Below, in pieces: positions 1-8,109 of a DNA stretch of 56,159 nucleotides (the stretch's first letter is position 1; the number at the start of each line of letters is the position of its first letter). Where the stretch lies: assembly GCA_035294565.1 (NCBI GenBank), contig DATGKR010000139.1, forward strand, positions 1 to 56,159, in the 5' to 3' direction. The translations under genes were made by a program, and so were the position numbers. Origin of the DNA: DATGKR01 sp035294565. Its GTDB lineage: Bacteria > Actinomycetota > Acidimicrobiia > Acidimicrobiales > Palsa-688. The notes beneath the pieces were generated by a model that did no database searches, was not told where the DNA came from, and saw only the letters and a list, made by a program, of their open reading frames with translations.

Positions 1-480
1 GAGGTAGCGGCCCTCGGCGACCTTGATCGGGTCCACCTCTCCGATGAGGTCGGCTATGGACGTGTCGGGCGTGGCGAGCTTCTCACCGAACCTCTCGCTG
101 CGATGCACCCAGCTGATGGGCGTGTCGTCGCCGTGGTGCTCCACCAGCTCCCGGGCGTAGCGGGAGACTGGATGGTAGGGGTCGTCGAGGATCTCCGAGC
201 CGGCCACGATCGGCAGCCACTCGTCGAGGAGGCCGGTGAGCGAACGGATCATCCGCGTCTTGGCCTGGCCGCGCTCGCCGAGAAAGATGACGTCGTGGCC
301 TGCGAGCAAGGCGTTCTCGAGCTGCGGTAGGACGGTGTCGTCGTAGCCGAGGATGCCCTCGACCAGCGCTTCGCCCGCGGCTATGCGCCGGATGGCGTTG
401 CGGCGAACCTCTTCTTTGACGGGGACGGACTCCCAGCCGCTCTCCTTCAACTGTCCCAGCGTGGCCGGACGCGAGCTCAT
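1..480 (-). CDS. MoxR/magnesium-chelatase ChlI-type AAA+ ATPase, N-terminal part
   Basis: The reverse strand is open from an ATG at 478-480 to the window edge, giving 160 residues and no stop, so the gene continues to the left. Residues about 67-80 read GERGQAKTRMIRSL, a degenerate Walker A loop of the ChlI/MoxR AAA+ group. It is preceded by the family's segment about a nearby target being held (LPQLENALLAGHDVIFLGERG). Such ATPases remodel partner proteins, usually together with a von Willebrand A-domain protein; that partner would lie outside the window. This is probably not a true magnesium chelatase of chlorophyll synthesis, because the same label is applied to many non-phototrophic actinobacterial proteins. 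The family is secure; the substrate is unknown. Confidence 0.8.
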   Translation of the reverse strand, partial: MSSRPATLGQLKESGWESVPVKEEVRRNAIRRIAAGEALVEGILGYDDTVLPQLENALLAGHDVIFLGERGQAKTRMIRSLTGLLDEWLPIVAGSEILDDPYHPVSRYARELVEHHGDDTPISWVHRSERFGEKLATPDTSIADLIGEVDPIKVAEGRYL

Positions 481-673
481 GCGGCCCAACCTACCCCCCT
501 CCGCGGCCGCAGGAGCTTCGCCGGATCGTCCCTCTTAGCGCAGTATGTCCGCTTGTCTGGACAAAAAAAGCCGTTCACGCTGGAAGGAGTGCGCCTATTT
601 TCGGTAAAAGAGTGTCTGGGGGATCAAACGACCCTTCCAGCATCCCGTTCCCTGAGCCGATACAGAGGTTCCA
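481..673. promoter_or_regulatory. Divergent intergenic region with a 9-bp inverted repeat
   Basis: This 193-bp gap separates the leftward AAA+ ATPase gene from the rightward sigma-like gene, so both promoters should lie here. It holds a perfect 9-bp inverted repeat, GCTGGAAGG at 579-587 and CCTTCCAGC at 633-641, with 45 bases between the arms. A smaller hairpin, TGTCC(N8)GGACA, lies at 546-563 and is followed by a run of A. The region is visibly more AT-rich than the flanking genes. I could not match it to a known riboswitch, and no -10/-35 pair stands out. Confidence 0.35.
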
Positions 674-2074
674 ATGAACTCGGTCGCTGTCCCGGCCTCC
701 GCACCCGCACCCTCGGCTCTCGGTGCTGAGGGCGATCTCGTCCGCCTCGCCGCACGCGGCGACGCAGAGTCGTTCGCCGAGCTGTTCCGCCGCCACGCGC
801 AGCCGGCCTGGCGGCTGGCCCAGGCAGTGGCCGCGGACCGGGACTCGGCTGTCGACGCCTTTCGAAGCGGCTTCGTGCGGGCCCTGGGTGGCCACCGGCT
901 CGCCAGGCGGGAGGGGACTTCCAACTTTCGCACCTCGGCCCTCGCGGCCGTCTACAAGGCCGCCGCTGACAAGGCGGCCAACCGGGCGCCGGCGGCACCT
1001 TCGCGGCGGGCCTCGGCGAACGCCGACGTGGCCCTCGCAGACGCCGCCTTCAGGAGCCTTCCCGACCGCTGGCGCGCGGCGGTGTGGCTAGCCGAGGTGG
1101 AGAACTTCGACCTGGATCGCATCGCCCCGGTCCTCGGGGTCTCGAACGCCGTCGCATCCCAGCTCGTCGCCCGCGGCCGGCGCGCCCTGGCGGGACGCTT
1201 CACCCAGGCGCACCGCGAGGTGCCCGACCTGTTCGGCCCGGTGCTGCGCCCCATCGCGATGACCATGCCTTCCAGCCTGGCCGAGACCACGCGGGCCCAC
1301 TGGTCGACGGCGGGCAGCGAGAGGGAGCCGATCGTCGCCCCCATCGCCCAGTGGCTGGAGCAGAAAGCCGTCCGCCCGATGACCGTCGCCGTCGGTGCGC
1401 TGATCGGTCTGGGGCTGATCGGCCTCGGGGTCGTCCCGCAGGGCTCGGCGATGCGCGCCCAGCTCGGCGCCGACGCCAACCGGGGTCTCGGGGGGGCGGT
1501 GCCCGCCCAGACCTGCTTCGGGCTCGCCTGCCCGGGCGGCTCCGGCCTGCCCGGCACCAGCGGGGCGCTCGCCCCGTCCACCGGTTTCGCCGCTCCCACG
1601 GGCACAGGTGGGGGAGGCGGGACGCTGACCGGTTCGAGCCTGACCACGGCCAACTCCCCGAACACGGGCTCGCAGCCGGGCGCGCCCACCCCGACCAGCA
1701 CTTCCGGTAGCGGTCCGTCGGCGCCGAGCGGCGGTGGCGGCAGTGGCTACAACCCGGGATCCGGCTCCGGCCCGACCACCTCCCCGGCGCCCAGCCCGAC
1801 GCTCAGCACGCCGCTCGCCAACCTGACGGTCACCAGCAGCTCGGCCAGCGTCACGCTGCTGCCCTCCTCGGGCGGCAGCGGCGCCGGCACGGCGACGCTC
1901 AGCACGAGCGGCAGCCCGCTGTGCGTGACCAGCGGCCAGACCTCGGTCGGCTGCTCGACCACCACCCCCACCGGGACGTCGAACGACTCGACGTCGAGCT
2001 CCTCGACGTTGTCGGGCACGACCAGCACGATCACCAAGACGATCACCAACACGGTCTCCGGCACCGGCCTGTGA
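674..2074 (+). CDS. ECF-like sigma factor fused to a transmembrane segment and a Ser/Thr/Gly-rich tail
   Basis: 466 residues. Residues 20-75 resemble sigma-70 region 2 (LVRLAARGDAESFAELFRRH) and residues 124-176 resemble region 4, with a helix-turn-helix around LDRIAPVLGVSNAVASQLV. One hydrophobic helix follows at about 236-255 (MTVAVGALIGLGLIGLGVV). The remaining 210 residues are low-complexity Gly/Ser/Thr/Pro, predicted to lie outside the cell. The region 2 part is degenerate, so promoter binding is not certain. An ordinary ECF factor has about 180 residues and a separate membrane anti-sigma; here the anchor is in the same chain. No anti-sigma gene is adjacent. Start: ATG at 674, which gives the complete region 2. 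The role is inferred: a membrane-tethered regulator that might be released by proteolysis. Confidence 0.65.
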   Translation: MNSVAVPASAPAPSALGAEGDLVRLAARGDAESFAELFRRHAQPAWRLAQAVAADRDSAVDAFRSGFVRALGGHRLARREGTSNFRTSALAAVYKAAADKAANRAPAAPSRRASANADVALADAAFRSLPDRWRAAVWLAEVENFDLDRIAPVLGVSNAVASQLVARGRRALAGRFTQAHREVPDLFGPVLRPIAMTMPSSLAETTRAHWSTAGSEREPIVAPIAQWLEQKAVRPMTVAVGALIGLGLIGLGVVPQGSAMRAQLGADANRGLGGAVPAQTCFGLACPGGSGLPGTSGALAPSTGFAAPTGTGGGGGTLTGSSLTTANSPNTGSQPGAPTPTSTSGSGPSAPSGGGGSGYNPGSGSGPTTSPAPSPTLSTPLANLTVTSSSASVTLLPSSGGSGAGTATLSTSGSPLCVTSGQTSVGCSTTTPTGTSNDSTSSSSTLSGTTSTITKTITNTVSGTGL

Positions 2075-2137
2075 CGCCGGCCGGGTCCGGCGCCTGAGCC
2101 CGAGCCCCGGCAGGCAGCAGCGGCTAGCTTGCGCCGG

Positions 2138-4264
2138 ATGGACCTCGGTGGGACCTGGCGGGCTGCGGAGTCGAACGAGGACAACCGCCGGCGCGCGCCA
2201 GAGCCGGGCTTCGACGACTCTTCCTGGGCCGAAGTGCCCGTTCCCGGCCACTGGCGCTCCTCGGAGGCTTTCGCCGCGAGCGACGGGCCCCTCCTCTATC
2301 GCAGGCGGTTCTCCACATCGCGCCCCGAGAACGGCGAGAGGGCCTTCTTGGTGTTCGACGGGATCTTCTACCAAGCCGACGTCTGGCTGGACAACGACTA
2401 CCTCGGTGACACCGAGGGTTACTTCTTCCCCCACGTCTTCGAGGTCGGCGGCGTCCTCTCCCGGGGCGACGAGCACACCGTCGCCGTGGAGGTCGCCTGC
2501 CCGCCGCCGGCGGACCGGACCGCCAAGCGGGCGCTCACCGGGGTCTTCCAGCATTGGGACTGCATCGACCCGGACTGGAACCCCGGCGGCCTTTGGCGCG
2601 GTGTCCGCATAGAGCGGACCGGTCCGGTGCGCCTGTCGCACCTCAAGGTCACCTGCCGCGAGGCCACGGCGGAGCGGGCCGTGCTGGACGTAGAGGCGGG
2701 CCTCGACGCCATCGCCCCGCTCGGCGCCGAGATCTCCACGGAAGTGGCCGCCGAAGACGGGACGGTCGTCGCAGGGCACACCGAGCACCAGGCGCTGTCG
2801 GGCGGGGCCAACGTGGTCCGCTGGCGGGTCTTCGTCGAACGCCCCGCCCTGTGGTGGCCGCGCGCCCTCGGGGACCAGCCGCTTCACCGCGTCACGGTGG
2901 CCGTGGGCGCAGACGGGGCGCCGAGCGACGCCCGCAGCGTGCTGACCGGCCTCCGGCAGGTCGCGTTGAGCAACTTCGTGGCCACGGTCAACGCCGAAAG
3001 GTTGTTCCTCAAAGGCGCCAACCTCGGGCCGGCCCGGCGCGACCTCGCCAACGCCAACGCCGACGACCTCGCCCGCGACGTCGCCCTGGCCGCCGACGCC
3101 GGTCTGGACCTGATCCGGGTTCACGGTCACATCAGCCGCCCCGAGCTCTACGAGGCGGCCGACCGCCAGGGCATGCTCGTCTGGCAGGATCTGCCGCTCC
3201 AGTGGGGCTACGGCAACGTGCGTCGCCAGGCCGTCGCCCAGGCGCGCCAGGCGGTCAACCTTCTGGCCCACCACCCGTCGATAGCGCTGTGGTGCGCCCA
3301 CAACGAGCCGGTAGCCATCGACATCGCCCCCGGGCGCGCCCTGGCCCCCCGCACCGTGGCCAGGTTCGTCGCCGGCCAGGCGCTGCCGACGTGGAACAAG
3401 ACCTTCCTGGACCGCTCGGTGGCACGGGCGCTCGCCAAGGCGGACGGCTCGAGGGCGGTGGTCGCCCACTCGGGGGTGGTGCCCCACCCTGCGTGGGGGA
3501 CCGACAGCCACTTCTACTTCGGCTGGTACCACGGCGAGGAGAGGGACTTCCCCCGGGTCCTGTCCGGCCTACCCGTGACCGCCCGCTTCGTCAGCGAGTT
3601 CGGCGCCCAGGCGGTCCCCGAGACCGCCGATTTCATGCGGCCCGACGAATGGCCCGACCTCGACTGGGAACGGTTGGAGCGCCACCACTGCTTCCAGCGG
3701 GGGATCTTCCAGCGCCGGGTGCCCCCCGGGGACTTCCCCGGCTTCGACGAGTGGAGGAACGCCACCCAGGAGTACCAGGCGACGGTCCTGCGATTCCACA
3801 TCGAGACCCTCCGGCGACTCAAGTACCGACCCACCGGCGGGTTCTGCTTCTTCATGCTGGCCGACGCCCAGCCTGCGGTCACCTGGTCGGTCCTAGACCA
3901 CCACCGGGTGCCCAAGGTCGCCTACAGGGCGGTGGCCGACGCCTGCGCACCGGTCGTGTTCGTAGCCGACAGGCCCGCCGCGGAGTACCGCCCCGGTGAG
4001 CGGGTGGACCTGGCCTTGCACGCCGTCAGCGACCTGCGCTCCCCGCTCGGGGCGGTCACCGCGGAGGTGGCCGCGTCGTGGCCGGGGGGAGGCAGGCGGT
4101 GGCGTTTCGCCGGCGACCTGCCGGAGGACAGCTGCGTGAGGGTCGGGAGGTTGTCGTTCGTCGTGCCGGCCGGGACCGGCGAGGGCCTGCTCGAGCTGCG
4201 ACTAGCCCTGCGCTGGGATGGCGGCGAGGCGCGGAACCGCTACACGAGCCGGGTGGTGAGCTGA
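2138..4264 (+). CDS. Glycoside hydrolase family 2 protein, beta-mannosidase-like
   Basis: 708 residues from the ATG at 2138; a TTG three codons earlier is also possible. The layout follows GH2: an N-terminal jelly-roll sugar-binding domain (about 1-160, starting DLGGTWRA), an immunoglobulin-like domain (about 165-275), then a TIM barrel. The expected acid/base glutamate is Glu390 in CAHNEP, and the expected nucleophile is Glu487 in FVSEFGAQ; both sit in typical GH2 surroundings. GH2 beta-mannosidases remove non-reducing beta-mannose, but beta-galactosidase or glucuronidase activity cannot be excluded from sequence alone. There is no signal peptide, so it is probably cytoplasmic and acts on imported oligosaccharides. 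No sugar transporter lies nearby. Confidence 0.82.
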   Translation: MDLGGTWRAAESNEDNRRRAPEPGFDDSSWAEVPVPGHWRSSEAFAASDGPLLYRRRFSTSRPENGERAFLVFDGIFYQADVWLDNDYLGDTEGYFFPHVFEVGGVLSRGDEHTVAVEVACPPPADRTAKRALTGVFQHWDCIDPDWNPGGLWRGVRIERTGPVRLSHLKVTCREATAERAVLDVEAGLDAIAPLGAEISTEVAAEDGTVVAGHTEHQALSGGANVVRWRVFVERPALWWPRALGDQPLHRVTVAVGADGAPSDARSVLTGLRQVALSNFVATVNAERLFLKGANLGPARRDLANANADDLARDVALAADAGLDLIRVHGHISRPELYEAADRQGMLVWQDLPLQWGYGNVRRQAVAQARQAVNLLAHHPSIALWCAHNEPVAIDIAPGRALAPRTVARFVAGQALPTWNKTFLDRSVARALAKADGSRAVVAHSGVVPHPAWGTDSHFYFGWYHGEERDFPRVLSGLPVTARFVSEFGAQAVPETADFMRPDEWPDLDWERLERHHCFQRGIFQRRVPPGDFPGFDEWRNATQEYQATVLRFHIETLRRLKYRPTGGFCFFMLADAQPAVTWSVLDHHRVPKVAYRAVADACAPVVFVADRPAAEYRPGERVDLALHAVSDLRSPLGAVTAEVAASWPGGGRRWRFAGDLPEDSCVRVGRLSFVVPAGTGEGLLELRLALRWDGGEARNRYTSRVVS

Positions 4265-4311
4265 AAATTTCCGTCCGACGGGCAGGATTGGCGCCCCCGG
4301 CCTGCGAAAAT

Positions 4312-4749
4312 GTGAACGTGGACCGGATCGACGAATGGTTGGAGACCCCGATGTTCGAGCCGGATCCCGACGAGAAGTGGGAGGAGATGGCGACCTCGGC
4401 GAGGGCGCCGTTGAGGCTTGCCGCCGGGCTCCGGTTGCGGATGACCGCCAAGGCGGCCAGGCGCGCGGACCACGGGCCGCCCTCGCCCGCTGCGGCCCCT
4501 TCGAAACCCGCCGAAAATTCTCTCGGCGTCGACCTTCGCCGGGGGGTCCCGGAGGCGGCAGAGCCGATCGCGACGGCCGGCGGTGGTCTGCGCACCCGGC
4601 TGAGCAGAGCCTTGGACCGCTGGGCTGCGGCCGAGGTGGAAGCCGGCGCCAAGCTGGAACGTTTCTTGCTACCGAAACGCTGGCACGACGTCGGCGACGG
4701 CGCGGCGCGGGAGAGCGGCTCGCAGCTGCAGCTGCACCACCGGCTCTGA
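4312..4749 (+). CDS. Small hypothetical protein, charged, family not recognised
   Basis: 145 residues from a GTG at 4312; a GTG at 4318 and an ATG at 4351 are alternatives and no ribosome-binding site decides between them. The N-terminus is acidic (DEWLETPMFEPDPDEKWEE). The middle is an Ala/Arg-rich helix followed by a Pro/Ala-rich linker. The C-terminal part (about 95-130, RLSRALDRWAAAEVEAGAKLERFLLPKRW) looks helical. There are no membrane segments. It begins 47 bases after the GH2 gene and is followed at once by the SCP2-like gene, so the three small genes 4312-5430 may be co-transcribed. Codon use fits this frame better than the overlapping frames. Function unknown. Confidence 0.5.
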   Translation: MNVDRIDEWLETPMFEPDPDEKWEEMATSARAPLRLAAGLRLRMTAKAARRADHGPPSPAAAPSKPAENSLGVDLRRGVPEAAEPIATAGGGLRTRLSRALDRWAAAEVEAGAKLERFLLPKRWHDVGDGAARESGSQLQLHHRL

Positions 4750-4784
4750 GAAGTGGGAGCACCACCTTGGGCGGCGGGCAGGTG

Positions 4785-5171
4785 ATGGCCCGCTACCTGT
4801 CCCCCGAATGGTTCTTCGAGGCCGGCGCCGTCCCCGGCGAGTCGGCCGGCCCCGGCTTGTCCCTGGAGCAGGTGGTGGAGGGAGCGCCCGGCGGCAGGGT
4901 CGTCTACCGAGTGGTCGTGGCCGGCGGCGCTCCCCGGATCGTCTGGCCTGTTTGCGACGGCTCCCCCCCCGCCGACCTCCGCCTGACCTGCGACTGGCCG
5001 ACAGCCGTGGCGATCGCCAAGGGGGAGCTGTCGGTTCAGACGGCGCTGGTGGCCGGTCGCCTGCGGGTAAGCGGGGACATCCGCCGCCTTCCCGCTGACG
5101 GAGAGGGCCTCGGCGGCGTGGACCCGGTGCCGGCAGCCGTCAGGCAGGCGACGACCTACGAGAACGACTAG
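4785..5171 (+). CDS. SCP2 sterol-transfer family protein
   Basis: 128 residues, the normal size for a free-standing SCP2 domain. The chain starts ARYLSPEWF, as many actinobacterial SCP2-like proteins do. It contains the family's late segment in which a helix with Ala-Ile-Ala-Lys-Gly-Glu leads into ALVAGRLRVSGDIRRL. SCP2 domains bind lipids or acyl-CoA in a hydrophobic tunnel; the ligand here is unknown. Start: ATG at 4785. A TTG at 4767 with GGGAG about 9 bases upstream is a real alternative that would add six residues. It lies between two small uncharacterised genes. Confidence 0.65.
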   Translation: MARYLSPEWFFEAGAVPGESAGPGLSLEQVVEGAPGGRVVYRVVVAGGAPRIVWPVCDGSPPADLRLTCDWPTAVAIAKGELSVQTALVAGRLRVSGDIRRLPADGEGLGGVDPVPAAVRQATTYEND

Positions 5172-5214
5172 CTTGCAGCACAACGGCACGCCAAAGTGGG
5201 AGGTACGGCACGTG

Positions 5215-5430
5215 ATGCTGTCCGAGGTCATCGACGACCAGTTCCTCGCCCGCTACCGGGCCCTGCTCGACGCCGAAGACGAAGCCTTCGACGAGCTCGA
5301 GCACGCTTTCGAGGACGGTGACCGAGCGCACTTCGACCGTGATCTCTGCGCCTGGCGCCAAGCGGTGGAACGCAAGCTGAGCTACCTGCACCGGCTCGGC
5401 GTGGTCTCCCCGCCGACGATCAGCGCCTGA
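5215..5430 (+). CDS. Small acidic hypothetical protein
   Basis: 71 residues, predicted to be almost all helical and rich in Asp/Glu (LLDAEDEAFDELEHAFEDGD), ending PPTISA. A GGAGG sequence at about 5199-5203 favours the ATG at 5215 or the GTG at 5212. The longer TTG frame from 5173 would overlap that site. It is the last of three consecutive small plus-strand genes. Its stop overlaps the end of the convergent iron-transporter ATPase gene by 11 bases. No known family recognised. Confidence 0.5.
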   Translation: MLSEVIDDQFLARYRALLDAEDEAFDELEHAFEDGDRAHFDRDLCAWRQAVERKLSYLHRLGVVSPPTISA

Positions 5431-6535
5431 GCTCCCCCGCCGGGGCCGGCCAGGCCATGACCGGGCCGCGGACGGTGACCAGCACCTCGGCCCCGAGCGG
5501 GGGCGGAGCGACACCGGTGACCCGGGCGAGCAGAGGAGCGCCTCCCTGCTCTTGTCGCTCTGGTGCGACCTGCAGCACGGCGTCGTGGCCGAAGTACGAC
5601 GCGCCTACGACTCGGGCGGGGATGCCCCCGCTGGCTGGAGCGGCGCTCCTGGACCTGAGCTCCAACTGCTCCGGCCTGACGAGCACGACCAGTTCCTGCG
5701 GCGGGGCGCCCCAGGCGGACGCCGCGCCGTCGAGGAGCACCAGGCGCCCCAGAGCGGTGTCCACCGCGGCGCCGGCGGGGCGGCCCGGCAGCAGGTTGGC
5801 GTCCCCCAAGAAGGTGGCCATCTCCGGGTCGGCGGGCCGCCGGTAGAGGTCCTCAGGCCGGCCCTCGGCGACTATGCGCCCTCCGCGCAGCACGGCTACC
5901 CGGTCGGCCAGGGACAACGCCTCGTCCTGGTCGTGGGTGACGAGGATCGTCGTCGTCGGTCCTCTGCGGAGTATGGCCGCCACCTCGTCGCGCAGCGATG
6001 CGCGCATCGCCGCGTCGAGCGCCGAGAACGGCTCGTCGAGCAGAACCACCCCTGGCTCGACGGCGAGCGCCCGGGCGAGCGCCACCCGTTGTTGCTGGCC
6101 GCCGGAGAGCTGGTGCGGGTAGCGATCCTCGAGGCCGGCGAGGCCGACCAGCTCGAGCAGCTCCGGCACCCTCCGGCGGGCCACCCCCCGCTTCAGGCCG
6201 AACGCCACGTTGGCGGCGACCTTCATGTGCGGGAAGAGAGCCGCGTCCTGGGGCACGTAACCCACCTTGCGCTTCTCGGGGGGAAACCACCGGCGTCCGT
6301 CGTCGACCACGGTCCCCCCGATGCTGATAACCCCCGAGGCGAGCCGCTCGAAGCCGGCCACCAGCCGCAGCAGCGTGGTCTTGCCGCTGCCCGACGCCCC
6401 GAGGACGGCGACGAACCGCCCCCGCTCGACGTCGAGGTCGACGCCGCTCAGCACCTCCTGGGAGCCGTAGCGGTGCCAGGCGTCGACGATCTCCACCGCC
6501 GCCGCGCCACCCGGCGGCCCCTCGCCGCGTGTCAT
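5420..6535 (-). CDS. fbpC: Ferric-iron ABC transporter ATP-binding subunit
   Basis: 371 residues with all ABC ATPase motifs: Walker A GASGSGKTT at 46-54, Q-loop near 94, signature LSGGQQQ at 142-148, Walker B VVLLDEP at about 162-168, and the switch histidine in THDQDEA. A C-terminal TOBE-like domain (about 245-371) is the usual regulatory extension of FbpC/PotA-type ATPases. It supplies ATP-driven energy to the permease encoded immediately upstream; the permease stop and this ATG overlap as ATGA at 6532-6535. Iron specificity is inferred from the binding protein in the same operon and from the upstream iron box. Confidence 0.85.
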   Translation of the reverse strand: MTRGEGPPGGAAAVEIVDAWHRYGSQEVLSGVDLDVERGRFVAVLGASGSGKTTLLRLVAGFERLASGVISIGGTVVDDGRRWFPPEKRKVGYVPQDAALFPHMKVAANVAFGLKRGVARRRVPELLELVGLAGLEDRYPHQLSGGQQQRVALARALAVEPGVVLLDEPFSALDAAMRASLRDEVAAILRRGPTTTILVTHDQDEALSLADRVAVLRGGRIVAEGRPEDLYRRPADPEMATFLGDANLLPGRPAGAAVDTALGRLVLLDGAASAWGAPPQELVVLVRPEQLELRSRSAAPASGGIPARVVGASYFGHDAVLQVAPERQEQGGAPLLARVTGVAPPPLGAEVLVTVRGPVMAWPAPAGELRR

Positions 6536-8109
6536 CGCGCCACCCTCCTCGAGCCGCGGTCGAACCAGGTGGAGAGGATCAGCGACGGCACCGCGGCGAC
6601 GGCGACCATCACCACGGCGTAGGGAGCGGCGGCACCGTAGGACGTGTTGGTCTCCTGCGCCCAGAACTCGGTGGCGAGGGTGTGGACGCCGGGGGGCACG
6701 AGGAGCAGGGTCGCGGTCAGCTCGGTGACGGCGCTCAGGAACACGAGGGAGAAAGCCGCAGCCAGGCCGGGCGCGACCAGCGGCAGGGTCACCCGGGCGG
6801 TCGCCTGCCAGGACCGCGCCCCCAAGGAGCGGGCGACCTCCTCGAGCTCCGGCGGCGCCTGGGCCACCGAGGCACGCAGGCTGACCAGCGCTAGCGGGAA
6901 GAACATGAGGGCGTACGCCGCCACGAGCAGCGGCGAGGTCTGGTAGAGGCGCTGGGCGAACCGTTCGGCGAAGAAGACGAGGGCCAGGGCGACCACCAGG
7001 CCGGGTAGGGCCTCCACGACGAACGTCGACCTTTCGAGCAGGACGGCGCCGGGGGATCTGAACCTCACGGAGAGAAGGGCGACCGGCAGAGCGGCGGCCG
7101 TGGCAACCAGCGCCGCCGCGGCGCTGTAGGTGGCGCTGCTGGCCAGGGCGCTCCAGACAGAGCCGGGGTGGACGGTCGTCGTGTGGCTGGCGACCATCCA
7201 GTAGGCGAGCGTGCCGAGCGGCATGCCGACCCCCGCGCCGGCGACGGCGGTCACCGCGGCGAGGGCGGCTGCTCTGGCCCCCGGGGTGAGACCCCGCCTG
7301 CGGCGCAGCCCCGGCTCCCGGCCCGACCCCGACAACCGGCCCCGGGTGCTGACCGCCGCCTCGCCGGCGAGGGCGACCATGGCGAGCCCGACGAGCACCA
7401 GCGACAGGCCCGAGGCCCCGGCGGGGTCGAAGCCCAGCTGCAGGTCGCTGAAGATGGTGGTCGTGAACGTCTGGAACCGGACTATCTCGAAGGCGCCATA
7501 CTCCGCGAGCAGGGCGAGGCAGACGAGCAGGCAACCCCCGGACAGGGCCGGGCGCACCTGGCGGAGCGTCACCCGCAGGAAGGTGGTCAGCGGACCTGCT
7601 CCCAGGCTGCGGGCCACCTCCTCCTCGGCGGGGTCGGCCCGCCTCAAGGCGGCGGCGACGGGCAGGTACACCAGCGGGTAGAGGCCCATGGTCATCACGA
7701 GCAGGGCACCGCCGAAGCCGTGGACGGCGGGCGAGACGGAGTTCCACGCGTACCCGACGACGAAGTCGGGAATGGCGAGCGGTAAGACCAGGAGCGAGCC
7801 CCACAAGGCGGCGCCCGGAAGGTTGGTCCGCTCTACCAGCCAGGCGACCCCCGTGCCGACCACCGCGCACGCCGCGCTGACCCCGGCGGCCAGCTCGACG
7901 GTGTTGAGCAGAAGCGTCTCCGACAGGCGCCGGAAGAGGAGGCGGTACACGTCGTGCCAGCCGGCCTGGCTCGCCTCGAGGAGGAGGAACGCCAGGGGCA
8001 GCAGCAGGGCGACGGCCACGGCGACGCTCAAGAGGACCAGCAGGCGCGGGGGTCGGCGTCGGCCGGCCCGGTGCGCCGGTGTGGCGAGACGGACGCCGGC
8101 GAGGGTCAA
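6532..8109 (-). CDS. fbpB: Ferric-iron ABC transporter permease, fused two-domain type
   Basis: About 525 residues, very hydrophobic, with roughly twelve membrane helices arranged as two binding-protein-dependent permease repeats. Each repeat carries an EAA coupling loop that contacts the ATPase: EEEVARSLGAGPLTTFLRV in the first half and ELEEVARSLGARSWQATARV in the second. This fused form is typical of FbpB/FutB iron permeases. The best start is a TTG at 8107-8109 that overlaps the stop of the binding-protein gene; no ATG or GTG exists before the first membrane helix, so the start is less certain than the family. Confidence 0.82.
   Translation of the reverse strand: MTLAGVRLATPAHRAGRRRPPRLLVLLSVAVAVALLLPLAFLLLEASQAGWHDVYRLLFRRLSETLLLNTVELAAGVSAACAVVGTGVAWLVERTNLPGAALWGSLLVLPLAIPDFVVGYAWNSVSPAVHGFGGALLVMTMGLYPLVYLPVAAALRRADPAEEEVARSLGAGPLTTFLRVTLRQVRPALSGGCLLVCLALLAEYGAFEIVRFQTFTTTIFSDLQLGFDPAGASGLSLVLVGLAMVALAGEAAVSTRGRLSGSGREPGLRRRRGLTPGARAAALAAVTAVAGAGVGMPLGTLAYWMVASHTTTVHPGSVWSALASSATYSAAAALVATAAALPVALLSVRFRSPGAVLLERSTFVVEALPGLVVALALVFFAERFAQRLYQTSPLLVAAYALMFFPLALVSLRASVAQAPPELEEVARSLGARSWQATARVTLPLVAPGLAAAFSLVFLSAVTELTATLLLVPPGVHTLATEFWAQETNTSYGAAAPYAVVMVAVAAVPSLILSTWFDRGSRRVAR

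Noticed and set aside
600..637. TCGGxAAAA...GGGG...CCC-TTCC similarity to 17953-17987, a possible shared regulatory element
   Set aside because: The alignment needs gaps and many mismatches, and only two sites exist here. Would need more copies in the genome to be credible.
1088..3532. 814-codon minus-strand frame opposite the sigma-like and GH2 genes
   Set aside because: Low-complexity Arg/Gly/Ala composition typical of the antisense of GC-rich genes; the plus-strand genes have clear families.
4335..5171. 278-codon open frame spanning the hypothetical gene and the SCP2-like gene
   Set aside because: The first 150 codons are an Arg/Gly-rich shadow of the 4312-4749 gene; only the part from 4785 looks like a protein family.
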